Source: Coprenecus sp949297365 (lineage in GTDB: Bacteria; Bacteroidota; Bacteroidia; Bacteroidales; UBA932). Taken from it: 64,000 nucleotides of DNA. The DNA lies in NCBI GenBank assembly GCA_963931055.1, contig OZ006987.1, positions 496,001 to 560,000 of the forward strand, written 5' to 3'. Of this stretch, positions 17,375 through 25,063 are shown in pieces. The position numbers and the translations under genes are program-made. The number at the start of each line of letters is the position of its first letter. The stretch's first letter is position 1. The notes below the pieces were generated by a model. It was not told the DNA's origin, did not search any database, and saw nothing but the letters and a program-made list of their open reading frames with translations.

Positions 17375-17530
17375 CTATAATTCATAACGAAGTTCCTCCA
17401 ACACCTCTCTGGCCGAACTTGTTCTTCCGGCCTTTACGTCATTCAACCCCGAATCAATCATTTCCAGAACTTCCTCTTTGCTGATACACTCCTCCTGCGG
17501 TTCTCCCAACATATGCTGCGGATATTGTCG
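17375..17530 (-). pseudogene. Antitoxin remnant, paralogue of the gene at 22335
   Basis: Minus-strand reading gives PQHMLGEPQEECISKEEVLE and then MIDSGLNDVKAGR before a stop at 17375-17377, closely matching the C-terminal half of the antitoxin at 22335-22589 (PQHTLEEPQEEYISKEEVLA). Upstream, the AGGAGGA ribosome-binding region and the AT-rich promoter segment of that gene are also recognisable, but the first ~35 codons are deleted and no toxin gene follows. Confidence 0.75.
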
Positions 17531-17619
17531 TTCCTCCTATTTTATTTGAGTTCTGCAAATTCAGCAAAATATCACGCAACACAAAAATACCATGCTGAAA
17601 TTTCCAGTCAGGCTGCGAG

Positions 17620-18993
17620 TTATTTCAGCAGCCCGATGACATCCTGCGGCAGCATCACATTCGCAGAATGATCCGTGGGCTCATTTTTGAGGAAAAGCAC
17701 CGGTACAACTGTATAATCCTTTGTAAAAGGCAGCAGGGCGGCTTTGCGAAGAAGTTCTGCGGCAAGCTGTCTGCCATTCTCCATAGCCGTCCATTTACAT
17801 TCACCTACCAGCAGATACTTCTTATCGACGGACTCTGCCATCACATCGAACTCAATCTGCTCAGGTTTCCCGTACTCATTGAGGACAGAGCCCCACCAGC
17901 GTCTTGCCCTGCCATAAAGCACTCCTTCCATAAGATTTCCTGTCACAGCTTCCCTGCAAAGTTTTTCCCACTGCATACTTACATACTCCTGGAAGCGGGC
18001 ACTCAAAGCCTGCTCTATGGGCAGACGGCGGTCAAGCTCTATAAACGAGCGGTACGGAACCACAAACTGATAGTAGAATGCCATAAACGAATCGGCTATC
18101 TTGTAGAGACTTTTCTTTGCATTCTTCTCATCCATCCCGTACGGGACATCCTTTTCTAAAAATCCAAGATCTACAAGTTTCTTCAATGGACGTGACAGAT
18201 TAGTTGCAGGCTCACCGCACCGTGATGCAATCTCTGAAAGACGGTTTGCACCGGCACCGACATACGACATTATCGTCGAAGTCTTGACGATATCCTTTAC
18301 ATCGTCCTGGAAAAGTTTCACTGGTTCTTCATAAAGCACACCATTGACAGAAAGTATATTGTGCCACAGAGCATCGTCAAGCGATCTCCTGTTCTCTCTC
18401 AGTTCCCAATAACGCGGCACACCTCCCCATACTGAATATTCTTCAATGGCACTCACCGCATCAAGGCGCAATGCCTCCTGAAGATATGGCAAACGTATAG
18501 GCGTGAGCCTTATAATCTCATCCGCCCTGCCATAAAGAGGTGCTGAGGAATCGAGAAACAGCCCGTACATCATATTCTGCGATGAGCCGCAAAGTACCAA
18601 ATTATACTTCAGCTGCTTTTCATCTACCAGTTTCTGCAGCACTGACGGCAATTCCGGAGACTGCTCCACAATATACGGGAATTCATCCAGACACAGGGTG
18701 AAACGCCTGTCTGTCCGGTAATTGACCGCACGGAACAGAGACTCCCAATCCGGATATGTCAGTTTGTCGAAATCCGGAAACACCTGCGTTATTACTTTTG
18801 CCAGCAACAATCTCTGATGTTGCCCTTCAGAACGGTCAGCGAGGAAATAAACATCCCCGTCAGACAACGCTCTTTTAATAAGTGTTGACTTACCCAGTCT
18901 TCTACGGCCGTACATCACGACCAATGTGGACTTCTCTCCCGAAAGAGCGGCCTCGAGACGCGCAGTTTCTGCGATTCTGTCTACAAATTCCAT
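17620..18993 (-). CDS. AAA ATPase with DUF234 domain
   Basis: 457 residues from ATG 18993 (MEFVDRIAETARLEAAL). Walker A GRRRLGKST, Walker B TLCLDEFPYI, sensor VLCGSSQNMM; then a winged-helix with RLSEIASRCGEPATNLSRPLKKL and a DUF234 C-terminus ending in a PD-(D/E)XK-like VGECKW. Typical length for the family, which is widespread and uncharacterised in Bacteroidales. Longer in-frame starts (19011, 19104) are rejected because the -7 box TATGTTTG lies at 19014-19021. Confidence 0.85.
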   Translation of the reverse strand: MEFVDRIAETARLEAALSGEKSTLVVMYGRRRLGKSTLIKRALSDGDVYFLADRSEGQHQRLLLAKVITQVFPDFDKLTYPDWESLFRAVNYRTDRRFTLCLDEFPYIVEQSPELPSVLQKLVDEKQLKYNLVLCGSSQNMMYGLFLDSSAPLYGRADEIIRLTPIRLPYLQEALRLDAVSAIEEYSVWGGVPRYWELRENRRSLDDALWHNILSVNGVLYEEPVKLFQDDVKDIVKTSTIMSYVGAGANRLSEIASRCGEPATNLSRPLKKLVDLGFLEKDVPYGMDEKNAKKSLYKIADSFMAFYYQFVVPYRSFIELDRRLPIEQALSARFQEYVSMQWEKLCREAVTGNLMEGVLYGRARRWWGSVLNEYGKPEQIEFDVMAESVDKKYLLVGECKWTAMENGRQLAAELLRKAALLPFTKDYTVVPVLFLKNEPTDHSANVMLPQDVIGLLK

Positions 18994-19002
18994 ATGCAGT
19001 TT

Positions 19003-19039
19003 ATTATGCATTACAAACATAATGTTTTTTGTGCATAAT
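19003..19039 (-). promoter_or_regulatory. Promoter with spaced inverted repeat upstream of the DUF234 ATPase
   Basis: Minus-strand -7 box TATGTTTG (19014-19021) lies between inverted arms ATTATGCA (19003-19010) and TGCATAAT (19032-19039). The geometry suggests an autoregulated operator; leader of only a few bases. Confidence 0.55.
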
Positions 19040-19243
19040 GCAAAATTAAAGGGCGCTTTTCTCCCTTTTCCTGCCGAGGAATGTATTGCAACACTTAACG
19101 GCACTGGGCTGTTTCACAAACCGACATTTTCTTCCGAGGACAGTACGAAAACACTTTCGTCTGCAATATGTCGCGCCGGCATTCACCACCGGCACGACAA
19201 AGTTAGCAAAATTTCCAGTATCGGGCGTCAAGCGTGACAAATA

Positions 19244-19861
19244 TTATGGCTCCCACCAGTCGCGTATTCTGTTCAAGCGTATCTGATAATACAACCTTTC
19301 CGCTTTGCGGACATAGATTTGCCGGCCATAATAAGCTTTGTCCAGACCGGATGCTCCCGTTTCAGACGGCAAAGGTGCCCGGTTGTAGTCGTCTATCAAA
19401 TACTCGTCTACAATGTCGCGAACATTGCGCACATTCACATGCAGGCTCTGCTCTTCGGATATGTTATAGCCTTCCTCAACAATATATTCCAAAAGCCGGA
19501 TGCAGACATCCATCCACGGCTTGAAACTGAAGTCACCATCCCTGTCTGCCACGAAAGAATAAGAGAAGTAAGTCCGCATACAGCGGAGCTTCTCCAATTC
19601 CAGACGATACAAAGACTCCCCAAAGAACATCGGACCGTTGCGGGCTTCCTTTTTACACTGATTATTCCATTGAGCAGCCAAAGTAATGCATACCTCAAAC
19701 TCTTCATCAGACTTTATCTCCTTACGGATTCCAAAAGTTATAAATTTAATAGCTTTAGTACGCAACTTCAATGCTTTTTTTTTCGAGATATACGACACAT
19801 CCGGCAACGGATAGCTGTAATCCTCATCCGGCCATTCCGCCATTGTTTTTACTTTAATCAT
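19244..19861 (-). CDS. Hypothetical protein
   Basis: 205 residues from ATG 19861 (MIKVKTMAEWPDEDYSY). No family recognised; soluble, charged, no signal peptide or membrane segment, with a basic stretch SKKKALKLRTKAIKF near residue 26. The start is chosen over 19990 because the intact island-type promoter lies at 19886-19921 and a GGAGA ribosome-binding sequence precedes the ATG. One of several single genes in this island with the same promoter. Confidence 0.6.
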   Translation of the reverse strand: MIKVKTMAEWPDEDYSYPLPDVSYISKKKALKLRTKAIKFITFGIRKEIKSDEEFEVCITLAAQWNNQCKKEARNGPMFFGESLYRLELEKLRCMRTYFSYSFVADRDGDFSFKPWMDVCIRLLEYIVEEGYNISEEQSLHVNVRNVRDIVDEYLIDDYNRAPLPSETGASGLDKAYYGRQIYVRKAERLYYQIRLNRIRDWWEP

Positions 19862-19885
19862 AATCCACTCTCCTTTTTTGCTCAG

Positions 19886-19921
19886 CAAAGGTAGACAGCA
19901 CATATGCCAAGCCACAGCACA
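19886..19921 (-). promoter_or_regulatory. Island-type promoter/operator of the hypothetical gene at 19244
   Basis: Minus strand: TGTGCTGT-N5-GGCATATG (19901-19921), 7-base gap, TACCTTTG (19886-19893, exact TAnnTTTG). Confidence 0.65.
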
Positions 19922-20077
19922 AGGTAAAAAATAGTTCAAATCAAAAGATTTGCTTCTACGATAAAAAATCACCGCCGTAAAGTTTACCACTGTAAGATTT
20001 GGCGAATGACAAAATTAAGATTAAACATGAAGTTTTACAGCAGAGAGCCGGAACTGACAGTTGCACAGCGAACTTTT

Positions 20078-20194
20078 GATTATCCTCGCAGCACATCCTT
20101 TACCACCTACAAATATCCCGAACACGCAATATACCTGCTTGGCGCAAAGGACAGCGGGCTGCTTCAAGACATCCTCGGCAGATGCCTTTTCTGA
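20078..20194 (+). pseudogene. Fragment of a second SpoU/TrmH-like RNA methyltransferase
   Basis: Plus-strand reading PRSTSFTTYKYPEHAIYLLG, then AKDSGLLQDILGRC, is the motif-2 region of a SpoU methyltransferase (compare HPERAVYLLGSE in the pseudogene at 15773). It stops after GRCLF, before the substrate/SAM motif 3, and the N-terminal half is absent. A remnant. Confidence 0.6.
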
Positions 20195-20212
20195 GTTACT
20201 CCGGGCATACTT

Positions 20213-20878
20213 TCATTCTTCATCTTCACTGTCATACGGCTTCACCACCGCACCTCCGTTCTGCCCGATTATGCGGAGCAGGTATTCCTCCGACTTGGCA
20301 TCAAGGTTAGAGTATTGATAATCCACCCATTGCAAGGCGGAACGGTTGCTAAGCCCCAATTTCTTCACGCCGGAAAAGGCTATGTTCAATTCGCGCAAAG
20401 CCACATTATGGGAAAGGTTCAGCCTCGTCAGATTGCGGCATGACCGGCACCACAGCACTTCCAATGCCGGATTGTGGCTGAGGTCAAGTGTCTCAAAACC
20501 GCAATCTTCACAAATCAGTTTCTTCAGCAGCGGATTGGCAGACACATCGATCTGTACGGCACTAACACTTTGTAGGTATAACAAGGAGGGACAATGCGAT
20601 GTATCTACACGATTCACGTTTACCTCGTAGCCTGAAGCATTGAATCCCAGGATATCCACTCCGTCTTCCGTATAAAGATGAATATGATATCCATATTCCT
20701 TAAATAGATAATTATGTATAATCCCCTGCCATTTCCCATTACCACGGCATCTGTCCACACGGCCATCCCCCCATTCCACAACCCAAGTGCATCCTTCCTG
20801 GACCCATATATCAAAATCATACGCATCTCCCATCGTCCAATCAAGCGTGAAGATGTTCAAATAAATCTCGTTGTTCAT
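20213..20878 (-). CDS. Leucine-rich-repeat-like hypothetical protein
   Basis: 221 residues. The C-terminal half shows repeats of about 20-22 residues with the pattern LxxLxCxxCxLxxLDLSHNPAL (ANPLLKKLICEDCGFETLDL, NPALEVLWCRSCRNLTRLNL, NVALRELNIAFSGVKKLGL), typical of short bacterial LRR proteins. The N-terminal 90 residues (WDIWVQEG-like, VVEWGDGRVDRCRG) resemble the start of related Bacteroides proteins. No signal peptide. Probably a binding protein; partner unknown. Confidence 0.65.
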   Translation of the reverse strand: MNNEIYLNIFTLDWTMGDAYDFDIWVQEGCTWVVEWGDGRVDRCRGNGKWQGIIHNYLFKEYGYHIHLYTEDGVDILGFNASGYEVNVNRVDTSHCPSLLYLQSVSAVQIDVSANPLLKKLICEDCGFETLDLSHNPALEVLWCRSCRNLTRLNLSHNVALRELNIAFSGVKKLGLSNRSALQWVDYQYSNLDAKSEEYLLRIIGQNGGAVVKPYDSEDEE

Positions 20879-20898
20879 CTTTCCTCTAAATTTTATTG

Positions 20899-20951
20899 CA
20901 AAAGTAGCCCACTCTTATGCCGGAATACAGCACATGATGACAGTATTTTTG
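20899..20951. promoter_or_regulatory. Divergent promoter region with the island-type element
   Basis: Minus strand: TGTGCTGT-N5-GGCATAAG (20914-20934), 7-base gap, TACTTTTG (20899-20906) for the LRR gene. Plus strand: TATTTTTG at 20944-20951 for the gene at 20974. Both boxes match TAnnTTTG exactly, so one element may control both genes. Confidence 0.6.
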
Positions 20952-20973
20952 CAGCAAATGAAATTTCAAGACC

Positions 20974-21744
20974 ATGAATCAGATGAACAACACTGACGGA
21001 TATCGGACAGAACTCCGTGAAATAGAGGACAAGATAAAATCTATTGCCGGACCTCCGGACTACACAGGCTATGTCAGAGTACTCGACGAACTGAAGCCGG
21101 AGACTTTAAATACACTTGAAAGCCTGCTAGACGACAGGAGACATTGCCTCAACTGTCTGTTCAGGGGAACGGACGGGGAAATCGCCCGGTTCAAGAAGCT
21201 CAACGACCGTTTATCCTATCTGACCGACCTGATGTACAGGAAGACAGCCAGGATGTACCGAATGCTGCTCAGTAACGGCATGGACGGGGAGTTCGATGAT
21301 GACTGCGGCGTGGAAGGCGAACTGACCTTCAATTACAGTTCGGCAGACTCGCTATTGGAATTCAGTGGGCAGGAATACTACGGTTCCGATTTCAATTATA
21401 TGATTAATGTCATTCACGAAATCACATACATGAACAAAGCACTGTATCCGATAGCCTACAGTAATAAATGGTACCGCGCCTATGAACATCCGGAAATGTC
21501 CGACAAGGAACTCGGACTGAACAATGACACTGACGAAATAAACTGGTGCGAAATAAGACACCTGCACCCCTGCTGCGAATGGGGCTGGCTTAAGGACATA
21601 CGGCTCTGCTACGCCACCCACAATCTGTGCGTCCTCAAACCCTACTCAGTCCCGGACGCGCTGCTGCTCAATGATTTCTGGTGCGAAGTCAAGGTCATCT
21701 ACCAGCACATCACAGATCTACACGGCATTAATGACGTACCGTAA
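20974..21744 (+). CDS. Hypothetical protein
   Basis: 256 residues, not recognised. Acidic, soluble, helical N-terminus (MNQMNNTDGYRTELREIEDK), then a region rich in aromatic residues (EYYGSDFNYMINVIHEITYM) and a cysteine-bearing segment INWCEIRHLHPCCEWGWLKD. No membrane segment. Divergently transcribed from the LRR gene over a shared promoter region; a functional pair is possible but unproven. Confidence 0.6.
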   Translation: MNQMNNTDGYRTELREIEDKIKSIAGPPDYTGYVRVLDELKPETLNTLESLLDDRRHCLNCLFRGTDGEIARFKKLNDRLSYLTDLMYRKTARMYRMLLSNGMDGEFDDDCGVEGELTFNYSSADSLLEFSGQEYYGSDFNYMINVIHEITYMNKALYPIAYSNKWYRAYEHPEMSDKELGLNNDTDEINWCEIRHLHPCCEWGWLKDIRLCYATHNLCVLKPYSVPDALLLNDFWCEVKVIYQHITDLHGINDVP

Positions 21745-22003
21745 TAAATTTCCAGACCACACCCATATATCATCAATCATGCGCATTGCATCCATACTGA
21801 CTAATCAGATTTCCGCTTTCCATAAAGCACCCACAAACGCAACATGTAATGGATTATCAGCACATTACACATCACACTCTCGCTTTATGGTCTGTTTTTT
21901 CAGGCCATAAGGCATCTACACACATCACAAAATGATGAAAACATGACGATTACGCAAATTGCACGTGCTTCATAGTGTCATGTAAAAGTGCATAAGATAC
22001 CGG

Positions 22004-22348
22004 CTACCTGAGGCTGTTCTTCTCCAGAAGAGCCAGTATCTCGGAACGGCTGATGGATTCCCGTTCTGACTTGTCGTAGATGGTCAGCAGGTTTATCACT
22101 GCCTCCTCTACGGATACTATCACTGTGAACGTGATGACACGGGTGCCGCCTCTTTTGCCATGTCCTTTGGAAGTAATTGCCATGCGGATTTTCCGCAATC
22201 CTCCACCGAGATCTGTTCCGAGATTCGGATTTGCCGATATATCCTCACATAATAAGGCTATATCCGACTTCATGGACGGATAACGCTTACTCAAACGTTT
22301 AGCTTCCCTCTCAAAAGTGTACTGAATTTTCAAACTATACCTCATCAT
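22004..22348 (-). CDS. RelE/ParE-superfamily toxin
   Basis: 114 residues. Pattern of type II RelE/ParE toxins: FEREAKRLSKRYPSMKSDI near the start, GLRKIRMAITSKGHGKRGGTRVIT in the core and INLLTIYDKSERESIS at the end, the usual YDKSE-type motif. The family cleaves mRNA on the ribosome (RelE branch) or inhibits gyrase (ParE branch); the KIR...GGTRV core favours the RelE/HigB side. Its start overlaps the upstream antitoxin gene by 14 bp. Confidence 0.85.
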   Translation of the reverse strand: MMRYSLKIQYTFEREAKRLSKRYPSMKSDIALLCEDISANPNLGTDLGGGLRKIRMAITSKGHGKRGGTRVITFTVIVSVEEAVINLLTIYDKSERESISRSEILALLEKNSLR

Positions 22349-22589
22349 CCCAATCCCTCATAAATTCATCATACGTCTTAGACCTTCCCGCCTTCATGTC
22401 TTTCAGTCCGGCATCTATTTTCGCAAGAACTTCCTCCTTGCTGATGTACTCCTCCTGCGGTTCCTCCAACGTATGCTGCGGATCAGGATTCTCCAGTAAC
22501 TTCCCGGCCAACCACTGACGGTTGCGCTCGCTCAGTGAGAGTGACTCGATATAACGCCACAAACTCTCCATGGATGCTGATACTCTCAT
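22335..22589 (-). CDS. Antitoxin of a type II toxin-antitoxin pair
   Basis: 84 residues from ATG 22589, preceded by AGGAGGAGC. N-terminal MRVSASMESLWRYIESLSLSE resembles small DNA-binding antitoxins; the C-terminal part with EEYISKEEVLAKIDAGLKDM and DEFMRDWDDE is acidic and helical, as expected for wrapping a RelE-type toxin. A truncated paralogue lies at 17375-17530. A leftward TAAATTTG -7 box lies 25-30 bases upstream. Confidence 0.82.
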   Translation of the reverse strand: MRVSASMESLWRYIESLSLSERNRQWLAGKLLENPDPQHTLEEPQEEYISKEEVLAKIDAGLKDMKAGRSKTYDEFMRDWDDEV

Positions 22590-22628
22590 TGTCGCTCCTC
22601 CTATTTTATTTGAATTTCGCAAATTTAG

Positions 22629-22661
22629 CCAAATATCCCATGCATGCTGCCGGATATTTGG
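22629..22661. promoter_or_regulatory. Inverted repeat in the toxin-antitoxin promoter
   Basis: Perfect 10-base arms CCAAATATCC (22629-22638) and GGATATTTGG (22652-22661), just upstream of the antitoxin -7 box. Likely the autoregulatory operator, and it marks host DNA immediately left of the prophage. Confidence 0.6.
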
Positions 22662-22690
22662 AAAAATATCTGATATTCCCATAGGGGGAT

Positions 22691-23102
22691 AAAAACGAAA
22701 TGCGAATTTTGAGGAAGAGAGGATGTGAGTGTAAGTGTTTGAGGGAGTGGCTGAAAGGTAGAGGATGGCAGGTGGTGGATGTAAAAACGAAATGTAACAT
22801 TTGGTTAACATTGGTGTAACATGGAGGGGCTTTTAAAACGGGCCGTTTGAACGGTTTTTTAACATGGGTGGGCGGATTGCCTGCAAATGGATGCAAAACG
22901 GACTCAAATGCCGCTGTAGGGCTGAAAACGGCCTTGCAGCGGCTTTGTTTTACGTGCGTTCGAAGGGGCCTGCGGCGGAGCTGTTCCGAGGGGCAATCCA
23001 GAGGGCTCCGAACGGTCTTCAAACGGGCCGTTTTAGAGTTTAGGGGGACACTTAGGTGGACATTAAGGGGGACAAAAATTGGCAGTCAACAAACGAAATG
23101 CG
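22691..23102 (+). repeat. Left-end transposase-binding site candidates (L1, L2, L3)
   Basis: AAAAACGAAATGCG at 22691-22704, AAAAACGAAATGTA at 22783-22796 and ACAAACGAAATGCG at 23089-23102. They are the inverse complement of the CACGTTTCGTTTT repeats at the other end of the prophage. Three spaced sites on the left and three close sites on the right is the arrangement of MuA sites in phage Mu. Confidence 0.65.
22836..23033. repeat. Two copies of the palindrome AAACGGGCCGTTT
   Basis: Perfect 13-base palindromes at 22836-22848 and 23021-23033 in the 620-bp gene-free left end. Between them GCCGCTG and CAGCGGC form a further inverted pair. Role unknown; binding sites for a phage or host regulator, or part of a transposition enhancer, are possible. 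No convincing gene lies between 22662 and 23309. Confidence 0.45.
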
Positions 23103-23129
23103 CTTAATAGGGGGACATTTAGGGGGACA
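23041..23129 (+). repeat. Array of five TAGGGGGACA repeats
   Basis: Copies at 23041, 23053 (TAGGTGGACA), 23065 (AAGGGGGACA), 23108 and 23120. Starts are 12, 12, 43 and 12 bases apart, so neighbours have a 12-bp period, roughly one helical turn. It surrounds the L3 site, near where Mu carries repressor operators and the transposition enhancer. Confidence 0.6.
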
Positions 23130-23309
23130 AAATACGTGTGATAATTGCAGATTGCCGGGGGTATAGTGGTCTCGGAGCAGGCTGTTTCGGGGGTATAATG
23201 ACGGATTGCGACCCCTTTATAACCTGATAAATATCGCTATAAACAGTTGATTTACAAATAATTAGATATTAAATCGCTGATATTCAGCGTGTGGGCAGAA
23301 AAATGCGGT

Positions 23310-23954
23310 TTATTCGAGCGTAATCGCTCCCATAACGAGGGCGATGTCCGATATGTCGGACTCGGGTATGTCAAAGGGCCGGTATGCGGGGTTGTCGGAG
23401 ACGAGGCGGATGCAGCCCTGCCTGTCGGAATGCTCCACACGCTTAATCATAACGCCCTGGCTGTTAGTACAGATTACGTATATGCGGTGCCACTGGAAGA
23501 AGAGCCGCTCGTGGATCTTCTTGCAGGCCACGATGTCTCCACCGTTGAACTTCGGGGTCATGGAGTCGCCCTTGACACGGATCAGGAAGTCCGCCCGGGC
23601 GAACTCAGCCACCTGGTAGAAATCCTCTATGGGCAGGTCGCTGTACTGCTGAGGCGGATAGCCTGCGAAGGCATCCATGGGTATGAGCGGTATGGCATCC
23701 TTTATAATAGGTGCAGCCGGTTCATCAGGCCGGTGTCCCGCTTCCTGGCGCAGCATTTCACCTTCACCGGTGAGCAGCCATGTTGGATTTATCTGAGGAA
23801 AATTATCTACAATAGCAGATATCCATTTTGACTGGATATCTGTATCATTGGCTATCGCCTTACGAATTAATCCATTACTTGCACCTATTTTTTGCTCAAA
23901 CGCCCTCGTGGTTATCCCCTCTTTTTCAAGAAATTCTTTAATCCTGTGTATCAT
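23310..23954 (-). CDS. LexA/CI-type phage repressor (HTH plus S24 peptidase)
   Basis: 214 residues. N-terminal HTH (TTRAFEQKIGASNGLIRKAI, about 15-34); linker with an A97-G98 bond (DAFAGY) as likely self-cleavage site; S24 catalytic dyad S131 (VKGDSMTP) and K171 (GVMIKRVEH). It represses the early operon and would be inactivated by RecA-stimulated autocleavage, so the prophage is probably SOS-inducible (inference from the family). It is divergent from the early operon, with a 40-bp dyad between them. It takes the place of Mu c, but of the lambdoid type. Confidence 0.9.
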   Translation of the reverse strand: MIHRIKEFLEKEGITTRAFEQKIGASNGLIRKAIANDTDIQSKWISAIVDNFPQINPTWLLTGEGEMLRQEAGHRPDEPAAPIIKDAIPLIPMDAFAGYPPQQYSDLPIEDFYQVAEFARADFLIRVKGDSMTPKFNGGDIVACKKIHERLFFQWHRIYVICTNSQGVMIKRVEHSDRQGCIRLVSDNPAYRPFDIPESDISDIALVMGAITLE

Positions 23955-23969
23955 TTTAAAAATTATTGT

Positions 23970-24019
23970 GATAATTTTCTCAATAAATTTTCTTGTTGAG
24001 AAAATTATCTATATATTTG
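23970..24019. promoter_or_regulatory. Early promoter with long dyad operator
   Basis: Perfect 14-base arms GATAATTTTCTCAA (23970-23983) and TTGAGAAAATTATC (23996-24009), 12-base spacer, immediately followed by a plus-strand -7 box TATATTTG (24012-24019). The right arm overlaps the -33 region (TTG at 23993). Best candidate for the repressor-controlled early promoter. Confidence 0.7.
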
Positions 24020-24069
24020 CTGCATCTTTACAACGGTAAAGGTGCGGTAAAGTTAGAAAAAATTAAAAT

Positions 24070-24264
24070 ATGAGAGAGATTTTAACGAGAAATGGCGAGG
24101 TGGCGGCACTGATGAGGGTTTTCGGGGTGTCGAAGCCTACAGTGATTAACGCACTGAAATTCAGGACTAATTCAGCCCTAGCCCGCCGTATCCGGGCCGC
24201 AGCCGTGGAACGCGGCGGCGTAGAGGCAGTATGCAAGATTCAACCAAATACAGCAAGAATATGA
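24070..24264 (+). CDS. Small HTH protein (Cro/Ner-like)
   Basis: 64 residues; helix-turn-helix GEVAALMRVFGVSKPTVINALKF followed by a basic RRIRAAA stretch. First gene of the early operon, directly opposite the repressor, the position of Ner in Mu. Overlaps the next gene by an ATGA. Negative regulator of early transcription or of the repressor promoter is the likely role. Confidence 0.7.
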   Translation: MREILTRNGEVAALMRVFGVSKPTVINALKFRTNSALARRIRAAAVERGGVEAVCKIQPNTARI

Positions 24265-24887
24265 AAAAGAACGCATTGGAGACTATTGTCTACCAGGAAA
24301 ACCCTGTGAGGATGCAGGTGATAGACGGCCAGCTGTGGTTCGTCGCCAAAGATGTATGTGACATTTTAGACCTTTCTAATCCAAGAAAAGCAGTAGCAGC
24401 ATTGGATGACGACGAAAAGGGTGTAACTACTAGTGACACCCCCGGTGGGAAACAGCAGGTTAACATCGTCAACGAGTCGGGTATGTACGCCCTGATCTTC
24501 CAGTCACGCAAGCCCTCCGCCCGGGGATTCCGCAAGTGGGTGACGTCAGAGGTGCTGCCGTCGATCCGGCGGTACGGCCGTTACGCTGCGCCGGGGAGCC
24601 GGGAGCGGCTGCGTCTGGAGGACACCATGGCGAGGAAGGAGCGCGCGGAGTGGCTGCGGTCCGTGGGGTCGTGCCTGACGTTCACGGACTACAGGGTCAT
24701 CGCCCGCCGCCTGGGGTGCGACATCCGGGACGTGACGGGCGTGCTTGACGGACGCTCGCACGACGTGAGCGTGGAGGCTGAGTGCGTGGCGAGGGCCGAG
24801 CGCAATGCGGCGCTGCGTGAGCTGCTGGACGACTCGTCGTTCAGGGAGGAGATCATGGACAGGATAAGGAGGGAGGACCGGCGATGA
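24261..24887 (+). CDS. BRO-N family antirepressor
   Basis: 208 residues from ATG 24261 (ATGA overlap with the previous stop). N-terminal BRO-N domain: VIDGQLWFVAKDVCDILDLSN, NESGMYALIFQSRKPSARGF and RKWVTSEVLPSIRRYGRY, about residues 15-110. The C-terminal 90 residues are an Arg/Glu-rich helical region with an HTH-like stretch TDYRVIARRLGCDIRDVTGV. Such proteins bind DNA and antagonise phage repressors. Early-operon position fits. Confidence 0.88.
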   Translation: MKKNALETIVYQENPVRMQVIDGQLWFVAKDVCDILDLSNPRKAVAALDDDEKGVTTSDTPGGKQQVNIVNESGMYALIFQSRKPSARGFRKWVTSEVLPSIRRYGRYAAPGSRERLRLEDTMARKERAEWLRSVGSCLTFTDYRVIARRLGCDIRDVTGVLDGRSHDVSVEAECVARAERNAALRELLDDSSFREEIMDRIRREDRR

Positions 24888-25063
24888 GGAGTTCCGCATG
24901 GGAGGAGCACCGCCGCAGGTGCGTGCATTATTTCGACGGCGACTGCACGAGGTTCTGCAGCCGGGCCGAGCAGTTCCGCCCGTGCTCGGGCGGCTGTCCG
25001 AGGATGCGCCGCTTCGAGGCCCGGGAGAACGGATTGGATGACGAGAGCGGGAGGCGGTCATGA
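24884..25063 (+). CDS. Small cysteine-rich phage protein
   Basis: 59 residues from ATG 24884, overlapping the antirepressor stop by 4 bp. Cysteines in RRRCVHYFDGDCTRFCSRAEQ and RPCSGGCPRM (C14, C22, C26, C36, C40) could form a small zinc-binding or disulfide fold. Basic C-terminus. Both ends overlap neighbours by ATGA, which supports a real coupled gene. Function unknown. Confidence 0.6.
   Translation: MRSSAWEEHRRRCVHYFDGDCTRFCSRAEQFRPCSGGCPRMRRFEARENGLDDESGRRS

Noticed and set aside
22847..23107. 86-codon plus-strand frame in the prophage left end
   Set aside because: Covers regulatory repeats and palindromes; composition follows the repeats and no protein family is suggested.
23041..23129. 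CRISPR-like array
   Set aside because: Repeats of 10 bp with 2-bp gaps are far too short and there are no spacers or cas genes.
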